Program-made: the position numbers and the translations under genes
The notes under the pieces: generated by a model
Told to the model about the DNA's origin: nothing
The model's database searches: none
The model's input: only the letters and a program-made list of their open reading frames with translations
Source: Collinsella sp.
GTDB lineage: Bacteria > Actinomycetota > Coriobacteriia > Coriobacteriales > Coriobacteriaceae
DNA length: 64,000 nucleotides
Reading direction: 5' to 3'
Assembly (NCBI GenBank): GCA_019419525.1
Contig: DXZU01000026.1
Location: forward strand, 12,952-76,951
Shown here: piece after piece, positions 8,120 through 17,053 of the stretch
How positions within the stretch are numbered: the first letter of the stretch is position 1
Layout of the letters: every line of letters begins with the position of its first letter

Positions 8120-8761
8120 CTATTGATATAGGTAAGCGATGGCGGTGCCGGTGTGGACTTGGATCGTGGCTGTTGACCTGACCACATTGCTGATGCCCGT
8201 GTCCGCCAACAGGCCCAGGGGGCTGTGGTCTAGCTCCCACTCTAGGCCGTGTTCGCTTACCACCGTCCCAGGGGCTATAGCAATGATAGAGAACGTCTTG
8301 TCCACGGCGCCTTCGATGGTCCAGGATTCGCCTCCGCGCAGGATGCGGGCCGTGGTTTCGTCCTCGGCGATCCAGACGGGGGCGTCCACATAGCCTGCCA
8401 GTAGCCCTAACACAGACAAGGCCATATCCGGACGGCCGCCGTTGGCGCAGGTCGCAACCACTTCGGCACCCGGCCAGCGACGGCGGACGGAATCGAGCGC
8501 CAGCGCCAGATCGGTATAGTCCTTGTAGGGGTTGTGGCGTTCTACTTCAAAATCGACAGCAGTATCGACCAGAGCGCGTCCCTCGTCGCTTACGGTGTCG
8601 GCATCCCCCACATAAACGTCGCAGCCCAGGCCGGCACCCAGAAGGGCATCCAGGCCGCGGTCCACGGCGATAACGTGGTCGCACTCCCCTGCTAGCCTAC
8701 ACAACAGATCCGCGCTCGCCACCACGGGCGAGCCGCAGACCAATAATACCTTGCAACCCAC
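8120..8761 (-). CDS. thiN: Thiamine pyrophosphokinase
   Basis: The 213-residue protein resembles the thiamine diphosphokinase family, which transfers pyrophosphate from ATP to thiamine to make TPP in the cytosol. Visible signatures are AVDRGLDALLGAG near residues 33-45, the metal-binding GDADTVSDEG near 52-61, and the diagnostic NPYKDYTDLALAL near 78-90. The C-terminal beta domain ends in HTGTAIAYLYQ. The start is GTG 8761. It lies 9 bases after the HAD hydrolase stop, so the two genes are probably cotranscribed. I looked for a TPP riboswitch around it and saw none. Family assignment is firm; the gene name thiN follows usual Gram-positive naming. Confidence 0.88.
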   Translation of the reverse strand: MGCKVLLVCGSPVVASADLLCRLAGECDHVIAVDRGLDALLGAGLGCDVYVGDADTVSDEGRALVDTAVDFEVERHNPYKDYTDLALALDSVRRRWPGAEVVATCANGGRPDMALSVLGLLAGYVDAPVWIAEDETTARILRGGESWTIEGAVDKTFSIIAIAPGTVVSEHGLEWELDHSPLGLLADTGISNVVRSTATIQVHTGTAIAYLYQ

Positions 8762-8770
8762 AGCCCTCGC

Positions 8771-9460
8771 CTATCCCTCAAACGAAAGGACGCGGGCCAA
8801 ATCCAGGTCCTCATAGCTGTCGATAAAGATATCGCAGTTGTCGCGCACATCGTCGCGCTTCATGCGGCCATGCGGGTCATAGATGCCTACGCGCTCAAAG
8901 CCAGCGACCCCAGAGCTCTTAAGGCCAAAGACGGCGTCCTCAAACACCCAAGCGCGCTCAAACTTGTGCCCATGGCGCTCCTCCAGGCGGCGCAGCGCCA
9001 GCTCGTATACGTCGGGGAACTGCTTAGAGCGACCTGCCTCGCCCGTGGTGGTCACAAACTCCATGTAGGCATCGAGCCCGGCACCAGCGAGCGCGGACTG
9101 CACCAACTCAGCCGGCGTGGACGTAGCCACACACATGGCAATGCCCGCCGCCTTCGCCTGCTCCAAAAATGTCAGGAGCCCGTCGCGCGGCGGCACCTTG
9201 GAGTAGCCATCGATCAGGATGTCGCTCAACTCACGGTAGAGCTCCTCGCCATTCGTGCCAATGCCCCATGTGTCGTGGTAGGCCTGGCACTCGTCCTCCA
9301 GCGACAGGTGCTCAAATTGGGCAAAGTCATCCACGGTCACGTCAATCCCGTGGCGGTGCAATAACTCGGGCTGGGCATAGGCCCAAACGGGGGTGCTATT
9401 AACCAGCGTGCCATCGCAATCGAAAATAAAAGCGACCTTGGGAGTGGCGGTATGGGGCAT
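8771..9460 (-). CDS. HAD-superfamily hydrolase, beta-phosphoglucomutase/phosphatase-like
   Basis: The protein has 229 residues. HAD motif I is FIFDCDGTLV near the N-terminus; motif II is in the CVATSTPAEL segment; the KQFPDVYELALRRL and VFEDAVFGLKSSGVAG segments give motifs III and IV. A helical cap lies between motifs I and II, as in beta-phosphoglucomutase-like phosphatases. The substrate is not readable. ATG 9460 is chosen because AAAGG lies 7 bases upstream. The gene is divergent from glgB, and its upstream region carries TGGTAAA-type motifs also found near glgB and the amylase gene. A role in sugar-phosphate metabolism linked to glycogen is therefore possible, but this is inference. Confidence 0.85.
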   Translation of the reverse strand: MPHTATPKVAFIFDCDGTLVNSTPVWAYAQPELLHRHGIDVTVDDFAQFEHLSLEDECQAYHDTWGIGTNGEELYRELSDILIDGYSKVPPRDGLLTFLEQAKAAGIAMCVATSTPAELVQSALAGAGLDAYMEFVTTTGEAGRSKQFPDVYELALRRLEERHGHKFERAWVFEDAVFGLKSSGVAGFERVGIYDPHGRMKRDDVRDNCDIFIDSYEDLDLARVLSFEG

Positions 9461-9482
9461 AAACGAACCTTTCGATGTCAAA

Positions 9483-9569
9483 TGGTAAACAACCTGCTAA
9501 AAACGTTTTACCAAACGTCAGCCTAACATTTTTGAAACCTAATTGGTAAAACTGTCAAGAGTTTTACCA
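9483..9569. promoter_or_regulatory. Candidate operator cluster (TGGTAAAAC inverted repeats) between the HAD gene and glgB
   Basis: A perfect inverted repeat, TGGTAAAACT (9544-9553) and AGTTTTACCA (9560-9569) with a 6-base spacer, sits next to a second pair, TGGTAAAC (9483-9490) and GTTTTACCA (9505-9513). Related half-sites recur upstream of the GH13-GH77 gene (19413-19421 and 19448-19455). The pattern suits a dimeric repressor such as a LacI-family sugar regulator. No regulator gene is in the window. Confidence 0.55.
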
Positions 9570-9666
9570 CGGCAATTCTGCCAGTGGTCTAAACATGGCG
9601 CTTACCGATTAAACGCTCCCGCAAATCCACTTTCGTCCATAAAACTAACGCACAGGTGTTATCGTA

Positions 9667-9718
9667 GTTTCTGCCGAAAGTTCCACCGAGCACGCGAGGT
9701 GGAACGAATCACAGAAAC
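9667..9718 (+). promoter_or_regulatory. Hairpin in the glgB 5' leader
   Basis: GTTTCTG (9667-9673) pairs with CAGAAAC (9712-9718). Inside, GTTCCACC (9680-9687) pairs with GGTGGAAC (9698-9705) across a symmetric 6/6 internal loop. The element ends about 74 bases before the glgB start. There is no U-run. It may control stability or translation of the leader. Confidence 0.45.
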
Positions 9719-9791
9719 ATTCGCCGTCCCTTCGATTCGTGCAGCCTTGGACCTTTCGCATCTAGTCACCAAGGCAACACGCTGCCGCGTC

Positions 9792-12053
9792 ATGATGGGA
9801 TCAAACGTGAGCGATACAAAGCTAAAGCCAGCAACCAAAAAGCCCGCTACCCGTAAAGCCGCCCCGCATGCACCGGAGCTCACCAAGGACGATGTCTACC
9901 TGTTTGGCATTGGAATGTGGGAGCGCAGCTGGGAAAAGATGGGTGCGCATCCCGACACGCAGAACCGTACGCGCGGCTGGCGCTTTTGCGTTTGGGCGCC
10001 CGACGTAAAGAGTGTCCATGTCATTGGCGAATTTAACGACTGGGATGAGGAAGCCAACCCGCTGGTGCCCGTGCATACGAGCGCTATTTGGGAAGGCTTT
10101 ATTCCTGGTGCCGAGCAGGGCCAGCTTTATAAATACCTCATCGAGACCAACGAGGGCGAAAAACTCTACAAGGCCGATCCGTATGCCTTTAAGGCCGAGT
10201 GCCCTCCGGGTACCGCCAGCGTGCTGTGGACCCTCGATGGCTACAAGTGGAACGATGCCGCGTGGCTCAAGCGCCGCGCCGGCCACAACCATATGTCGCA
10301 GCCGCTCAATATCTACGAGGTGCATATTGGCTCGTGGAAGCGCCACGGCGATGCGCCGCAGGGCGAGCCGGACGAGTACGGCAACTACCCCGGTCCCATG
10401 GACCCCTTCCCCGCGCAGCGCGGCGAGTTCTACACCTACGACGACCTGTCGGTGGAGCTCGTGGACTACGTGCGCGACATGGGCTATACGCATATCGAGG
10501 TCATGCCGCTTATGGAGCACCCCTTCGATGGCTCTTGGGGCTACCAGACGACCGGCTACTATGCCGCCACGTCGCGCTACGGCAACCCGCAGCAGCTCAT
10601 GCACTTTATCGATGCGTGCCACGAGTCTGGCATCGGCGTGATCATGGACTGGGTGCCTGGCGGTTTTTGCGCCGACTCCCACGGCCTTGCCGCTTTTAAC
10701 GGCCGCATGCTGTTTGAGCACGAGATTCACCCCAACTGGGGCACGCACAAGTTTGACTTCGCCCGCGGCGAGGTCCGCTCTTTCCTGGTCTCCAATGTGC
10801 TGTTCTGGCTCGAGAACTTCCACGTGGACGGCATTCGCATGGACGGCGTGTCCAGTATGCTGTATCTCAACTTTGGCATCGACGATCCGGGCCAAAAGAA
10901 GTTCAACAAGTACGGAACTGAGGAGGACCTGGACGCCAGCGCGTTTATCCGCCAGGTCAACTGCGCCGTGGAGGCCCACTTCCCCGACGTGATGATGATG
11001 GCCGAGGAGTCCACCGCCTGGCCGCTCGTGACCTATCCGCCACAGGACGGCGGCCTGGGCTTCCACTACAAGTGGGACATGGGCTGGATGAACGACACCC
11101 TGCACTACATGCAGACCGATTTTCCGTGGCGCCCCGGCAACCACGGGCTGCTCACGTTTTCTATCATGTACGCCTTTACCGAGAACTTCATTTGCCCGCT
11201 GAGCCACGACGAGGTCGTTCACGGCAAGTGCTCGCTGATCGGCCGCATGCCGGGCGACTGGTGGCGCCAGTTTGCCGGCCTGCGCACGCTGGCCTTCTAC
11301 CAGATGACGCACCCCGGTGCCAAGCTCAACTTTATGGGCAACGAGATCGGCCAGTTTATTGAGTGGCGCTACTACGAGTCCATCCAGTGGTTCCTGACCG
11401 AGGAGTACGAGACCCACCGTCATCATCAGGCGTTTATCAAGGCGCTCAACCACCTGTACACCGCCGAGCCCGCCCTGTATGAGCGCGGCTACACCGACGA
11501 CGGCTTTACATGGATCGACGCGGACAACTCCAAGCAGTCCATCGTGAGTTTTGTGCGTCAGGGCGAGGACGTCGATGACGATCTGGTGATCCTGATTAAC
11601 TTTGACCCGGCGAGCTACGAGAGCTTCCGCGTGGGCGTGCCGCGTGAGGGTGACTGGGAGGTCATCTTCGATTCCGACCGTCCTGAGTTTGGCGGCAGCG
11701 GCTATGCCGGCGAGGAGCCCTACACCTGCTCGAGCGAGCCCTATCCCTGGAACGGGCAGATGGACTCCATCGAGATTAAGGTGCCCGGTCTGGCAGGCGT
11801 GGTGCTTAAGCGCCGCGGTCCCAGCAGCTTCAAGCCGCCCGTGGTCGAGGAGCCCAAGAAGACAACGCGCAAGCGCACGTCCTCGGTGAAGCCCAAGGTC
11901 GCGGCTGCTAAGAAGGCTCCGGCTAAGGCGAAGGCTGCCAAGTCTGCCGCCAAGGCTCCGGCCAAGTCCACTGCGGCCAAGAAGACAGCCACCAAAAAGG
12001 CTGCTCCCAAGGCCAAGGCAGCTGCTGTTAAGGCTCCTGCCAAGAAAGCGTAA
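9792..12053 (+). CDS. glgB: Glycogen branching enzyme with lysine/alanine-rich C-terminal tail
   Basis: The protein has about 753 residues. It creates alpha-1,6 branches in glycogen by cleaving and transferring alpha-1,4 chains. An N-terminal CBM48 domain (RFCVWAPDVKSVHVIGEFNDW near 75-95) precedes a GH13 barrel. The nucleophile region is DGIRMDGVSSM (Asp near 351), the acid/base region is MMAEESTAWP (Glu near 405), and LSHDEVVHGK gives the third carboxylate. After the C-terminal beta domain, from about residue 680, comes a roughly 70-residue tail of Lys, Ala and Pro repeats resembling histone H1, absent from ordinary GlgB. ATG 9792 is used; GTG 9807, with GGGA six bases before it, is an alternative. 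The open frame extends further upstream, but that part looks non-coding. It is the first gene of the glycogen operon. Confidence 0.93.
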   Translation: MMGSNVSDTKLKPATKKPATRKAAPHAPELTKDDVYLFGIGMWERSWEKMGAHPDTQNRTRGWRFCVWAPDVKSVHVIGEFNDWDEEANPLVPVHTSAIWEGFIPGAEQGQLYKYLIETNEGEKLYKADPYAFKAECPPGTASVLWTLDGYKWNDAAWLKRRAGHNHMSQPLNIYEVHIGSWKRHGDAPQGEPDEYGNYPGPMDPFPAQRGEFYTYDDLSVELVDYVRDMGYTHIEVMPLMEHPFDGSWGYQTTGYYAATSRYGNPQQLMHFIDACHESGIGVIMDWVPGGFCADSHGLAAFNGRMLFEHEIHPNWGTHKFDFARGEVRSFLVSNVLFWLENFHVDGIRMDGVSSMLYLNFGIDDPGQKKFNKYGTEEDLDASAFIRQVNCAVEAHFPDVMMMAEESTAWPLVTYPPQDGGLGFHYKWDMGWMNDTLHYMQTDFPWRPGNHGLLTFSIMYAFTENFICPLSHDEVVHGKCSLIGRMPGDWWRQFAGLRTLAFYQMTHPGAKLNFMGNEIGQFIEWRYYESIQWFLTEEYETHRHHQAFIKALNHLYTAEPALYERGYTDDGFTWIDADNSKQSIVSFVRQGEDVDDDLVILINFDPASYESFRVGVPREGDWEVIFDSDRPEFGGSGYAGEEPYTCSSEPYPWNGQMDSIEIKVPGLAGVVLKRRGPSSFKPPVVEEPKKTTRKRTSSVKPKVAAAKKAPAKAKAAKSAAKAPAKSTAAKKTATKKAAPKAKAAAVKAPAKKA

Positions 12054-12147
12054 CAAAGGTGTTACCACTGTAATTACCCGCCCCGCGGGGGCGTAGGATA
12101 CAAGTCATAACCGTTCCGGGAGAAACATCCCCGGGGGAAAGGAACGT

Positions 12148-14574
12148 ATGAATAAGATCTTCGATAACAAGCAGGAGTTTACCGAGCTCTATCGCGATGC
12201 CGTCATGAGCATCAGTGGCAAGAGCGTCGAGGCCGCCAGCGACCTCGATCGCTTTAACGCCCTGGCCAAGCTCGTGGCCGAGAAGGCACGCACCGTTGCC
12301 ACCAAGAGCGACGCCCGTGCGGCCGCCGAGGGCAAGAAGCGCGTGTACTACTTCTCGATCGAGTTTTTGATCGGTCGCCTGCTCGACAACTACCTGCTCA
12401 ACTTTGGCGTGCGCGACATGGTCGCCGAGGCGCTCGACGACATGGGCTTCGATCTGTCCGTCATCGAGAACCAGGAGCCCGATCCGGCACTGGGCAACGG
12501 TGGCCTGGGCCGTCTGGCCGCATGCTTCCTGGATTCCATGGCAGCCGAGGGCATTGCCGGCTACGGCAACGGCATACGCTACCGTTACGGCCTGTTTAAG
12601 CAGGAGATCGTTAACGGCAGCCAGGTCGAGGCCACCGACGAGTGGCTCACCCATGGCTATCCCTGGGAGGTCCGCCGTCAGGACAAGGCCGTGACCATCA
12701 AGTTTGGTGGCCATGTTGAGGGCTTTGAGGAGAACGGCCGCACGTTCTACCGCACCGTGGACACGCAGGACATCCTGGCCGTCCCCTACGACATCCCCGT
12801 TGTGGGCTATGCCGGCGAGACCGTCAATAAACTGCGCGTCTGGGCCGCCGAGCCGGTCGAGGAGCACTTCGATCTGGAGGCCTTCAACCGCGGCGACTAT
12901 GCCCTGGCCGACGCCGAACGCGCCGAGGCCGAGGCCATCAGCGCCATCCTCTACCCCAACGACGCCGGCGAGCACGGCCGCCTGCTGCGCCTGAAGCAGG
13001 AGTACCTGTTTGTCTCGGCCGGCATCTACAGCCTGCTCGACACCTTTGAGAAGGAGCACGGCGAGAACTGGGAGCTGCTGCCGCAGTTTGTGGCCATCCA
13101 CACCAACGACACACACCCCGCCATGTGCGGACCCGAGCTCATGCGCATCCTCATCGACGAGAAGAAGCTCGAGTGGGACGACGCCTGGAACATCGTGACG
13201 CAGGTCGTGAGCTACACCAACCACACCATCCTGCCCGAGGCCCTGGAGAAGTGGCCCATCGGCATGTTCTCCAAGCTCCTCCCCCGCGTGTACCAGATCA
13301 TCGACGAGATCAGCCGTCGTTGGCACGAGTCGTTCGACACCACGCAGGAGGGCTGGCAGGAGCGTCTGCGTCAGACCGCCATCCTGTGGGACGGCGAGAT
13401 TCGCATGGCCAACCTGTCCGTGATCTGCAGCCACAGCGTCAACGGCGTGGCCAAGATCCACTCCGACATCATCAAGAACATCGTGCTCAAGGACTTCTAT
13501 GCCCTGACGCCCGAGAAGTTCAACAACAAGACCAACGGCATCTCGCACCGTCGCTTCTTTGCCGAGGCCAACCCCACCTACGCCAAGCTCGTGACCGAGG
13601 CCATTGGCGACGGCTGGCTGAAGAACGCCTTTGAGCTGGAGAAACTCAAAGAGTTCCAGAACGATACCGGGTTCCTGAAGGCCGTGGGTGCCTCCAAGCG
13701 CGCCAACAAGGAGCGCCTTGCCGCCTACGTTAAGGCCGAGACTGGTCTGGTCATTGACCCCAACACCGTCTTCGATGTTCAGGTAAAGCGCTTCCACGCC
13801 TACAAGCGCCAGCTCATGAACATCATGAAGGTGATGGACATCTACAACCGTCGCATCGCCGATCCCAACTTCCACGTAACGCCGACGACCTTCATCTTTA
13901 GCGGCAAGGCTGCCTCGAGCTACACCTTTGCCAAGGAGACCATCCGCCTCATTAACTCCGTGGCCGACGTCATCAACAACGACCCGCGCGTCAACGAGGT
14001 CATGAAGGTCTGCTTTATCCCCAACTTCCGTGTGAGCAACGCCCAGCTCATCTACCCTGCCGCCGAGATCTCGGAGCAGATCTCCACTGCCGGCAAGGAG
14101 GCCTCGGGCACGTCCAACATGAAGCTCATGATGAACGGCGCCATTACGCTGGGCACCCTCGACGGCGCCAACATCGAGATCGCCGACCTGGCCGGCCGCG
14201 AGAACGAGGCCATCTTTGGCCTGACCGCCCCCGAGGTCGAGCAGCTCTGGGCATCGAACAGCTACTTTGCGTGGGATACCCTCAACAACGATCGCGAGCG
14301 TCTGGGTCGCGTGATGGACGAGCTCAAGGACAACACGTTTGCCGGTCTTTCGGGCAACTTCGAGAGCATCTACAACGAGCTCATGAACAACAACGACCCC
14401 GACCTGGTCATGGCAGACTTCCGCAGCTACGTGGATGCGTGGGAGAAGCTTACGGGCAGCTATGGCGACCAGGAGACCTGGAACCGCAAGGCCCTGCTCA
14501 ACACCGCCTCGAGCGGCTGGTTCTCGAGCGACCGCACCATTCGCGAGTACCGCGACGAGATCTGGCACGCGTAA
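12148..14574 (+). CDS. glgP: Glycogen/alpha-glucan phosphorylase
   Basis: The protein has 808 residues, the usual size for bacterial glycogen phosphorylase (GT35). It releases glucose-1-phosphate from non-reducing ends using inorganic phosphate and a PLP cofactor. The PLP site is EASGTSNMKLMMNGAITLG, with the Schiff-base lysine at about residue 659. The N-terminal YYFSIEFLIGRLL and NGGLGRLAACFLDS blocks are also typical. GGAAAGGAACGT precedes ATG 12148. The 94-base gap from glgB contains two GC-rich inverted repeats. Having synthesis and breakdown enzymes in one operon suggests rapid glycogen turnover, which is inference. Confidence 0.97.
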   Translation: MNKIFDNKQEFTELYRDAVMSISGKSVEAASDLDRFNALAKLVAEKARTVATKSDARAAAEGKKRVYYFSIEFLIGRLLDNYLLNFGVRDMVAEALDDMGFDLSVIENQEPDPALGNGGLGRLAACFLDSMAAEGIAGYGNGIRYRYGLFKQEIVNGSQVEATDEWLTHGYPWEVRRQDKAVTIKFGGHVEGFEENGRTFYRTVDTQDILAVPYDIPVVGYAGETVNKLRVWAAEPVEEHFDLEAFNRGDYALADAERAEAEAISAILYPNDAGEHGRLLRLKQEYLFVSAGIYSLLDTFEKEHGENWELLPQFVAIHTNDTHPAMCGPELMRILIDEKKLEWDDAWNIVTQVVSYTNHTILPEALEKWPIGMFSKLLPRVYQIIDEISRRWHESFDTTQEGWQERLRQTAILWDGEIRMANLSVICSHSVNGVAKIHSDIIKNIVLKDFYALTPEKFNNKTNGISHRRFFAEANPTYAKLVTEAIGDGWLKNAFELEKLKEFQNDTGFLKAVGASKRANKERLAAYVKAETGLVIDPNTVFDVQVKRFHAYKRQLMNIMKVMDIYNRRIADPNFHVTPTTFIFSGKAASSYTFAKETIRLINSVADVINNDPRVNEVMKVCFIPNFRVSNAQLIYPAAEISEQISTAGKEASGTSNMKLMMNGAITLGTLDGANIEIADLAGRENEAIFGLTAPEVEQLWASNSYFAWDTLNNDRERLGRVMDELKDNTFAGLSGNFESIYNELMNNNDPDLVMADFRSYVDAWEKLTGSYGDQETWNRKALLNTASSGWFSSDRTIREYRDEIWHA

Positions 14575-14611
14575 AGGCGCTCGAGCTCCCCTATGCCAGC
14601 ACGGCATTACT

Positions 14612-14642
14612 CGACGGGCGTGACGTTGCGCCGCGCCCGTCG
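14612..14642 (+). promoter_or_regulatory. Stable hairpin between glgP and glgC
   Basis: CGACGGGCG (14612-14620) pairs perfectly with CGCCCGTCG (14634-14642) around a 13-base loop. No U-run follows, so it is more likely an mRNA processing or stability element than a terminator. Confidence 0.45.
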
Positions 14643-14682
14643 CAAATGGGTTTAGGAACATCGATGACAGAAGGAGAAATCG

Positions 14683-15831
14683 ATGAGTAAGAAAGAATGC
14701 ATCGCGATGCTCCTCGCAGGAGGACAGGGTAGCCGATTGGGGGCACTCACCCAAAAGATCGCTAAGCCGGCGGTTAGCTTTGGTGGCAAGTTCCGCATTA
14801 TCGACTTTTCGCTCTCCAACTGCTCCAACTCGGGCATCGACACGGTGGGCGTTCTGACGCAGTATCGCCCCTACCTGCTGCATGCCTACGTGGGCTCCGG
14901 CGAGGCGTGGGATCTGGACAGCCGCGACGGCGGCGTGTCGATCCTGCCGCCGTACGAGACGCAGACCGGTGGCGCCTGGTATGCGGGCACGGCCGACGCC
15001 ATTACGCAGAACCTCGACTACATCAAGGCCAACGACCCCAAGTACGTCCTGATTCTTTCGGGCGATCACCTGTATCGCATGGACTACCGCAAGATGCTCA
15101 AGACGCACATTGAGAACAACGCCGACCTCACGGTGAGCGTTATGCCCGTGCCGTGGGAGGAGGCCAGCCGCTTTGGCATCCTAACCACCGACCCCGAGGA
15201 CGGCCGCATCACCAAGTTCACCGAGAAGCCCGATAAGCCCGATTCGAATCTCGCGTCCATGGGCATCTACATCTTCTCGGCAGACGTGCTGATCGAGGCG
15301 CTCGAGGAAGACGCTCTGGACCAGCGCTCGAGCCACGACTTTGGCAAGGACATCATCCCCAAGCTGCTCGGCGAGGGCAAGCGCCTGTACAGCTACGAGT
15401 TCCACGGCTTTTGGAAGGACGTCGGCACCATCGCCAGCTTCCACGAGACCTCGATGGACCTGCTGGGCAACAACCCCGAGTTCGATCTGTTCGACAAGCA
15501 CTTCCCCATCATGTCCAACATCACCACGCGTCCGCCGCACTACATTGGCCCGGACGGCCGCCTGGACGACTGCCTGGTCTCCAACGGCTGCAAGATCTAC
15601 GGCACCGCGCGCCACTCGATCCTTTCGACCGATGTCATCATCGAGGAGCGCGCTGTGGTCGAGGACTCCGTGCTGCTGCCGGGTGCGCACGTTAAGAGCG
15701 GTGCGCACATCTGCCGCGCTATTTTGGGCGAGAACTCCACGGTCGAAGAGGGCGTGAAGCTCGGCTCTGTCGATACCACCAAGGATACGGCCGTCGTTGG
15801 AAATGACGTCGTTATCGGGAAGGGGGAATGA
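14683..15831 (+). CDS. glgC: Glucose-1-phosphate adenylyltransferase, catalytic subunit
   Basis: The 382-residue protein makes ADP-glucose from ATP and glucose-1-phosphate, the committed step of glycogen synthesis. The nucleotidyltransferase motif LLAGGQGSRLGALT lies at residues 11-24, followed by KPAVSFGGKFRIIDF. GGAWYAGTADAI, SGDHLYRMDY and the glucose-1-phosphate region FTEKP are present. The C-terminal left-handed beta-helix runs from about residue 290. AGAAGGAG precedes ATG 14683. The glgD start follows its stop by four bases, as expected for the GlgC-GlgD heteromeric enzyme of Gram-positive bacteria. Its catalytic residues are intact, unlike those of GlgD. Confidence 0.97.
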   Translation: MSKKECIAMLLAGGQGSRLGALTQKIAKPAVSFGGKFRIIDFSLSNCSNSGIDTVGVLTQYRPYLLHAYVGSGEAWDLDSRDGGVSILPPYETQTGGAWYAGTADAITQNLDYIKANDPKYVLILSGDHLYRMDYRKMLKTHIENNADLTVSVMPVPWEEASRFGILTTDPEDGRITKFTEKPDKPDSNLASMGIYIFSADVLIEALEEDALDQRSSHDFGKDIIPKLLGEGKRLYSYEFHGFWKDVGTIASFHETSMDLLGNNPEFDLFDKHFPIMSNITTRPPHYIGPDGRLDDCLVSNGCKIYGTARHSILSTDVIIEERAVVEDSVLLPGAHVKSGAHICRAILGENSTVEEGVKLGSVDTTKDTAVVGNDVVIGKGE

Positions 15832-15835
15832 TCCG

Positions 15836-16963
15836 ATGATCAATCGCAAGGCCATCGGTTATATCACCGCTAACTACTCTTCGACCTACGGCAGCGTGCT
15901 GCTCAAGGACCGCCCCATCGCGTCCGTTCCGTTTTTGGGCCGCTACCGCCTGATCGACTTCCCGCTGTCCAACATGATGAATGCCGGCATTAAGACCGTC
16001 GGCGTCGTCATGCCGGGCAACTACCGCTCGCTGATCGACCACGTGGGCTCGGGTAAGGACTGGGGCCTGGACCGCAAGAAGGGCGGCCTGTTCATGGTGC
16101 CCGGCAACGCGTATGGCACCACCAAGGGCGGCATGCGCTTCCTGCTGCGCGACATTATCTCCAACAAGACGCTGTTCCAGCGCTCGGACAAGCCCTATGT
16201 TGTGATGATGGGCACCAACATCATCTTTAACATGGACCTCAACACCATCATCGATGCGCACGAGAACTCCGGTGCACAGATGACCGTGGTGTACTGCAAG
16301 GCCACGCGCAACGTCGATGACGAGACCAAGCTCGACATTAACGAGAACGGCCGCCTGACGGGCGTGAGCGCCGGCGTCGTGTACGGCGACAACGCCTCCA
16401 TGGACTGCTGCATCGTCAACCGCGAGACGCTGCTCGAGATCATCGACCACTACCAGGCCGCCGACTATCTGGACCTGCTCGAGGCACTCCAGGGCGACTT
16501 TGGCAACATCGACGTGTGCAGCTACGAGTACAAGGGCGAGGTCGTGGGCGTGTTTAGCGAGAAGTCGCTGTATCGCCGCAGCATGGACCTGCTCGACCAG
16601 ACCGTGGCCGACCATCTCTTCGATCCCGAGCGCCCGATCCTGACCAAGGCTCACGACGTGCCGCCTTCGCGCTATGCGACCGGCAGCCACGCGTGCAACT
16701 CGATCATCTCGGCTGGCTGCATCATCAAGGGCACCGTGCGCAACTCGATCCTGTCGCGCGGCGTCGTGGTCGAGGAAGGCGCCTCGGTGACCAACTCGAT
16801 CATCAACCAGAGCTGCATCATCAAGAGCGGCGCCCGTGTTGAGAACGCCATCCTGGACAAGAACAACGTGGTCCCCACCAACACCGAGCTTCGCGGCACG
16901 CCCGAGAACATCCTGGTGCTGGGCAAGGCTCCGTTAACTTCCGATACCACCATCGTACGTTAA
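15836..16963 (+). CDS. glgD: Glucose-1-phosphate adenylyltransferase, regulatory subunit GlgD
   Basis: The 375-residue paralogue of GlgC lacks the GGxGxRL nucleotide-binding loop, which is replaced by NYSSTYGSVLL. It keeps the fold (SVPFLGRYRLIDFPLSNMMNAGI) and the C-terminal beta-helix (NSIISAGCIIKGTVRNSIL). In Firmicutes GlgD has little activity alone and raises the activity and modifies the regulation of GlgC in the complex. ATG 15836 is chosen because AGGGGG, within the last codons of glgC, lies about 9 bases before it. A longer frame from 15797 would overlap glgC and has no ribosome site. A hairpin follows before glgA. Confidence 0.95.
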   Translation: MINRKAIGYITANYSSTYGSVLLKDRPIASVPFLGRYRLIDFPLSNMMNAGIKTVGVVMPGNYRSLIDHVGSGKDWGLDRKKGGLFMVPGNAYGTTKGGMRFLLRDIISNKTLFQRSDKPYVVMMGTNIIFNMDLNTIIDAHENSGAQMTVVYCKATRNVDDETKLDINENGRLTGVSAGVVYGDNASMDCCIVNRETLLEIIDHYQAADYLDLLEALQGDFGNIDVCSYEYKGEVVGVFSEKSLYRRSMDLLDQTVADHLFDPERPILTKAHDVPPSRYATGSHACNSIISAGCIIKGTVRNSILSRGVVVEEGASVTNSIINQSCIIKSGARVENAILDKNNVVPTNTELRGTPENILVLGKAPLTSDTTIVR

Positions 16964-16994
16964 CGTTGGCACCGCAACATCGCTCGTAACATGT

Positions 16995-17030
16995 AGAATA
17001 GCCGCCCGGTTAGCGCCAGGCGGCTATTCT
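16995..17030 (+). terminator. 12-bp hairpin between glgD and glgA (terminator or attenuator)
   Basis: AGAATAGCCGCC (16995-17006) pairs perfectly with GGCGGCTATTCT (17019-17030). It ends 23 bases before the glgA start. Only CGAATTG follows rather than a U-run, so it may cap or attenuate the transcript rather than end it. Confidence 0.5.
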
Positions 17031-17053
17031 CGAATTGCAACATGGGAGACAAT

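Noticed and set aside
9543..9791. 83-codon upstream extension of the glgB frame
   Set aside because: It contains the operator-like inverted repeat and the leader hairpin, has no family similarity and no ribosome site at its start.
12028..15108. A very long open frame (over 1000 codons) on the minus strand across glgP and glgC
   Set aside because: It is the mirror of GC-rich codons in well-recognised plus-strand genes. The translation is low-complexity Val/Gly/Leu/His with no motif. The same holds for the 748-codon frame opposite glgB.
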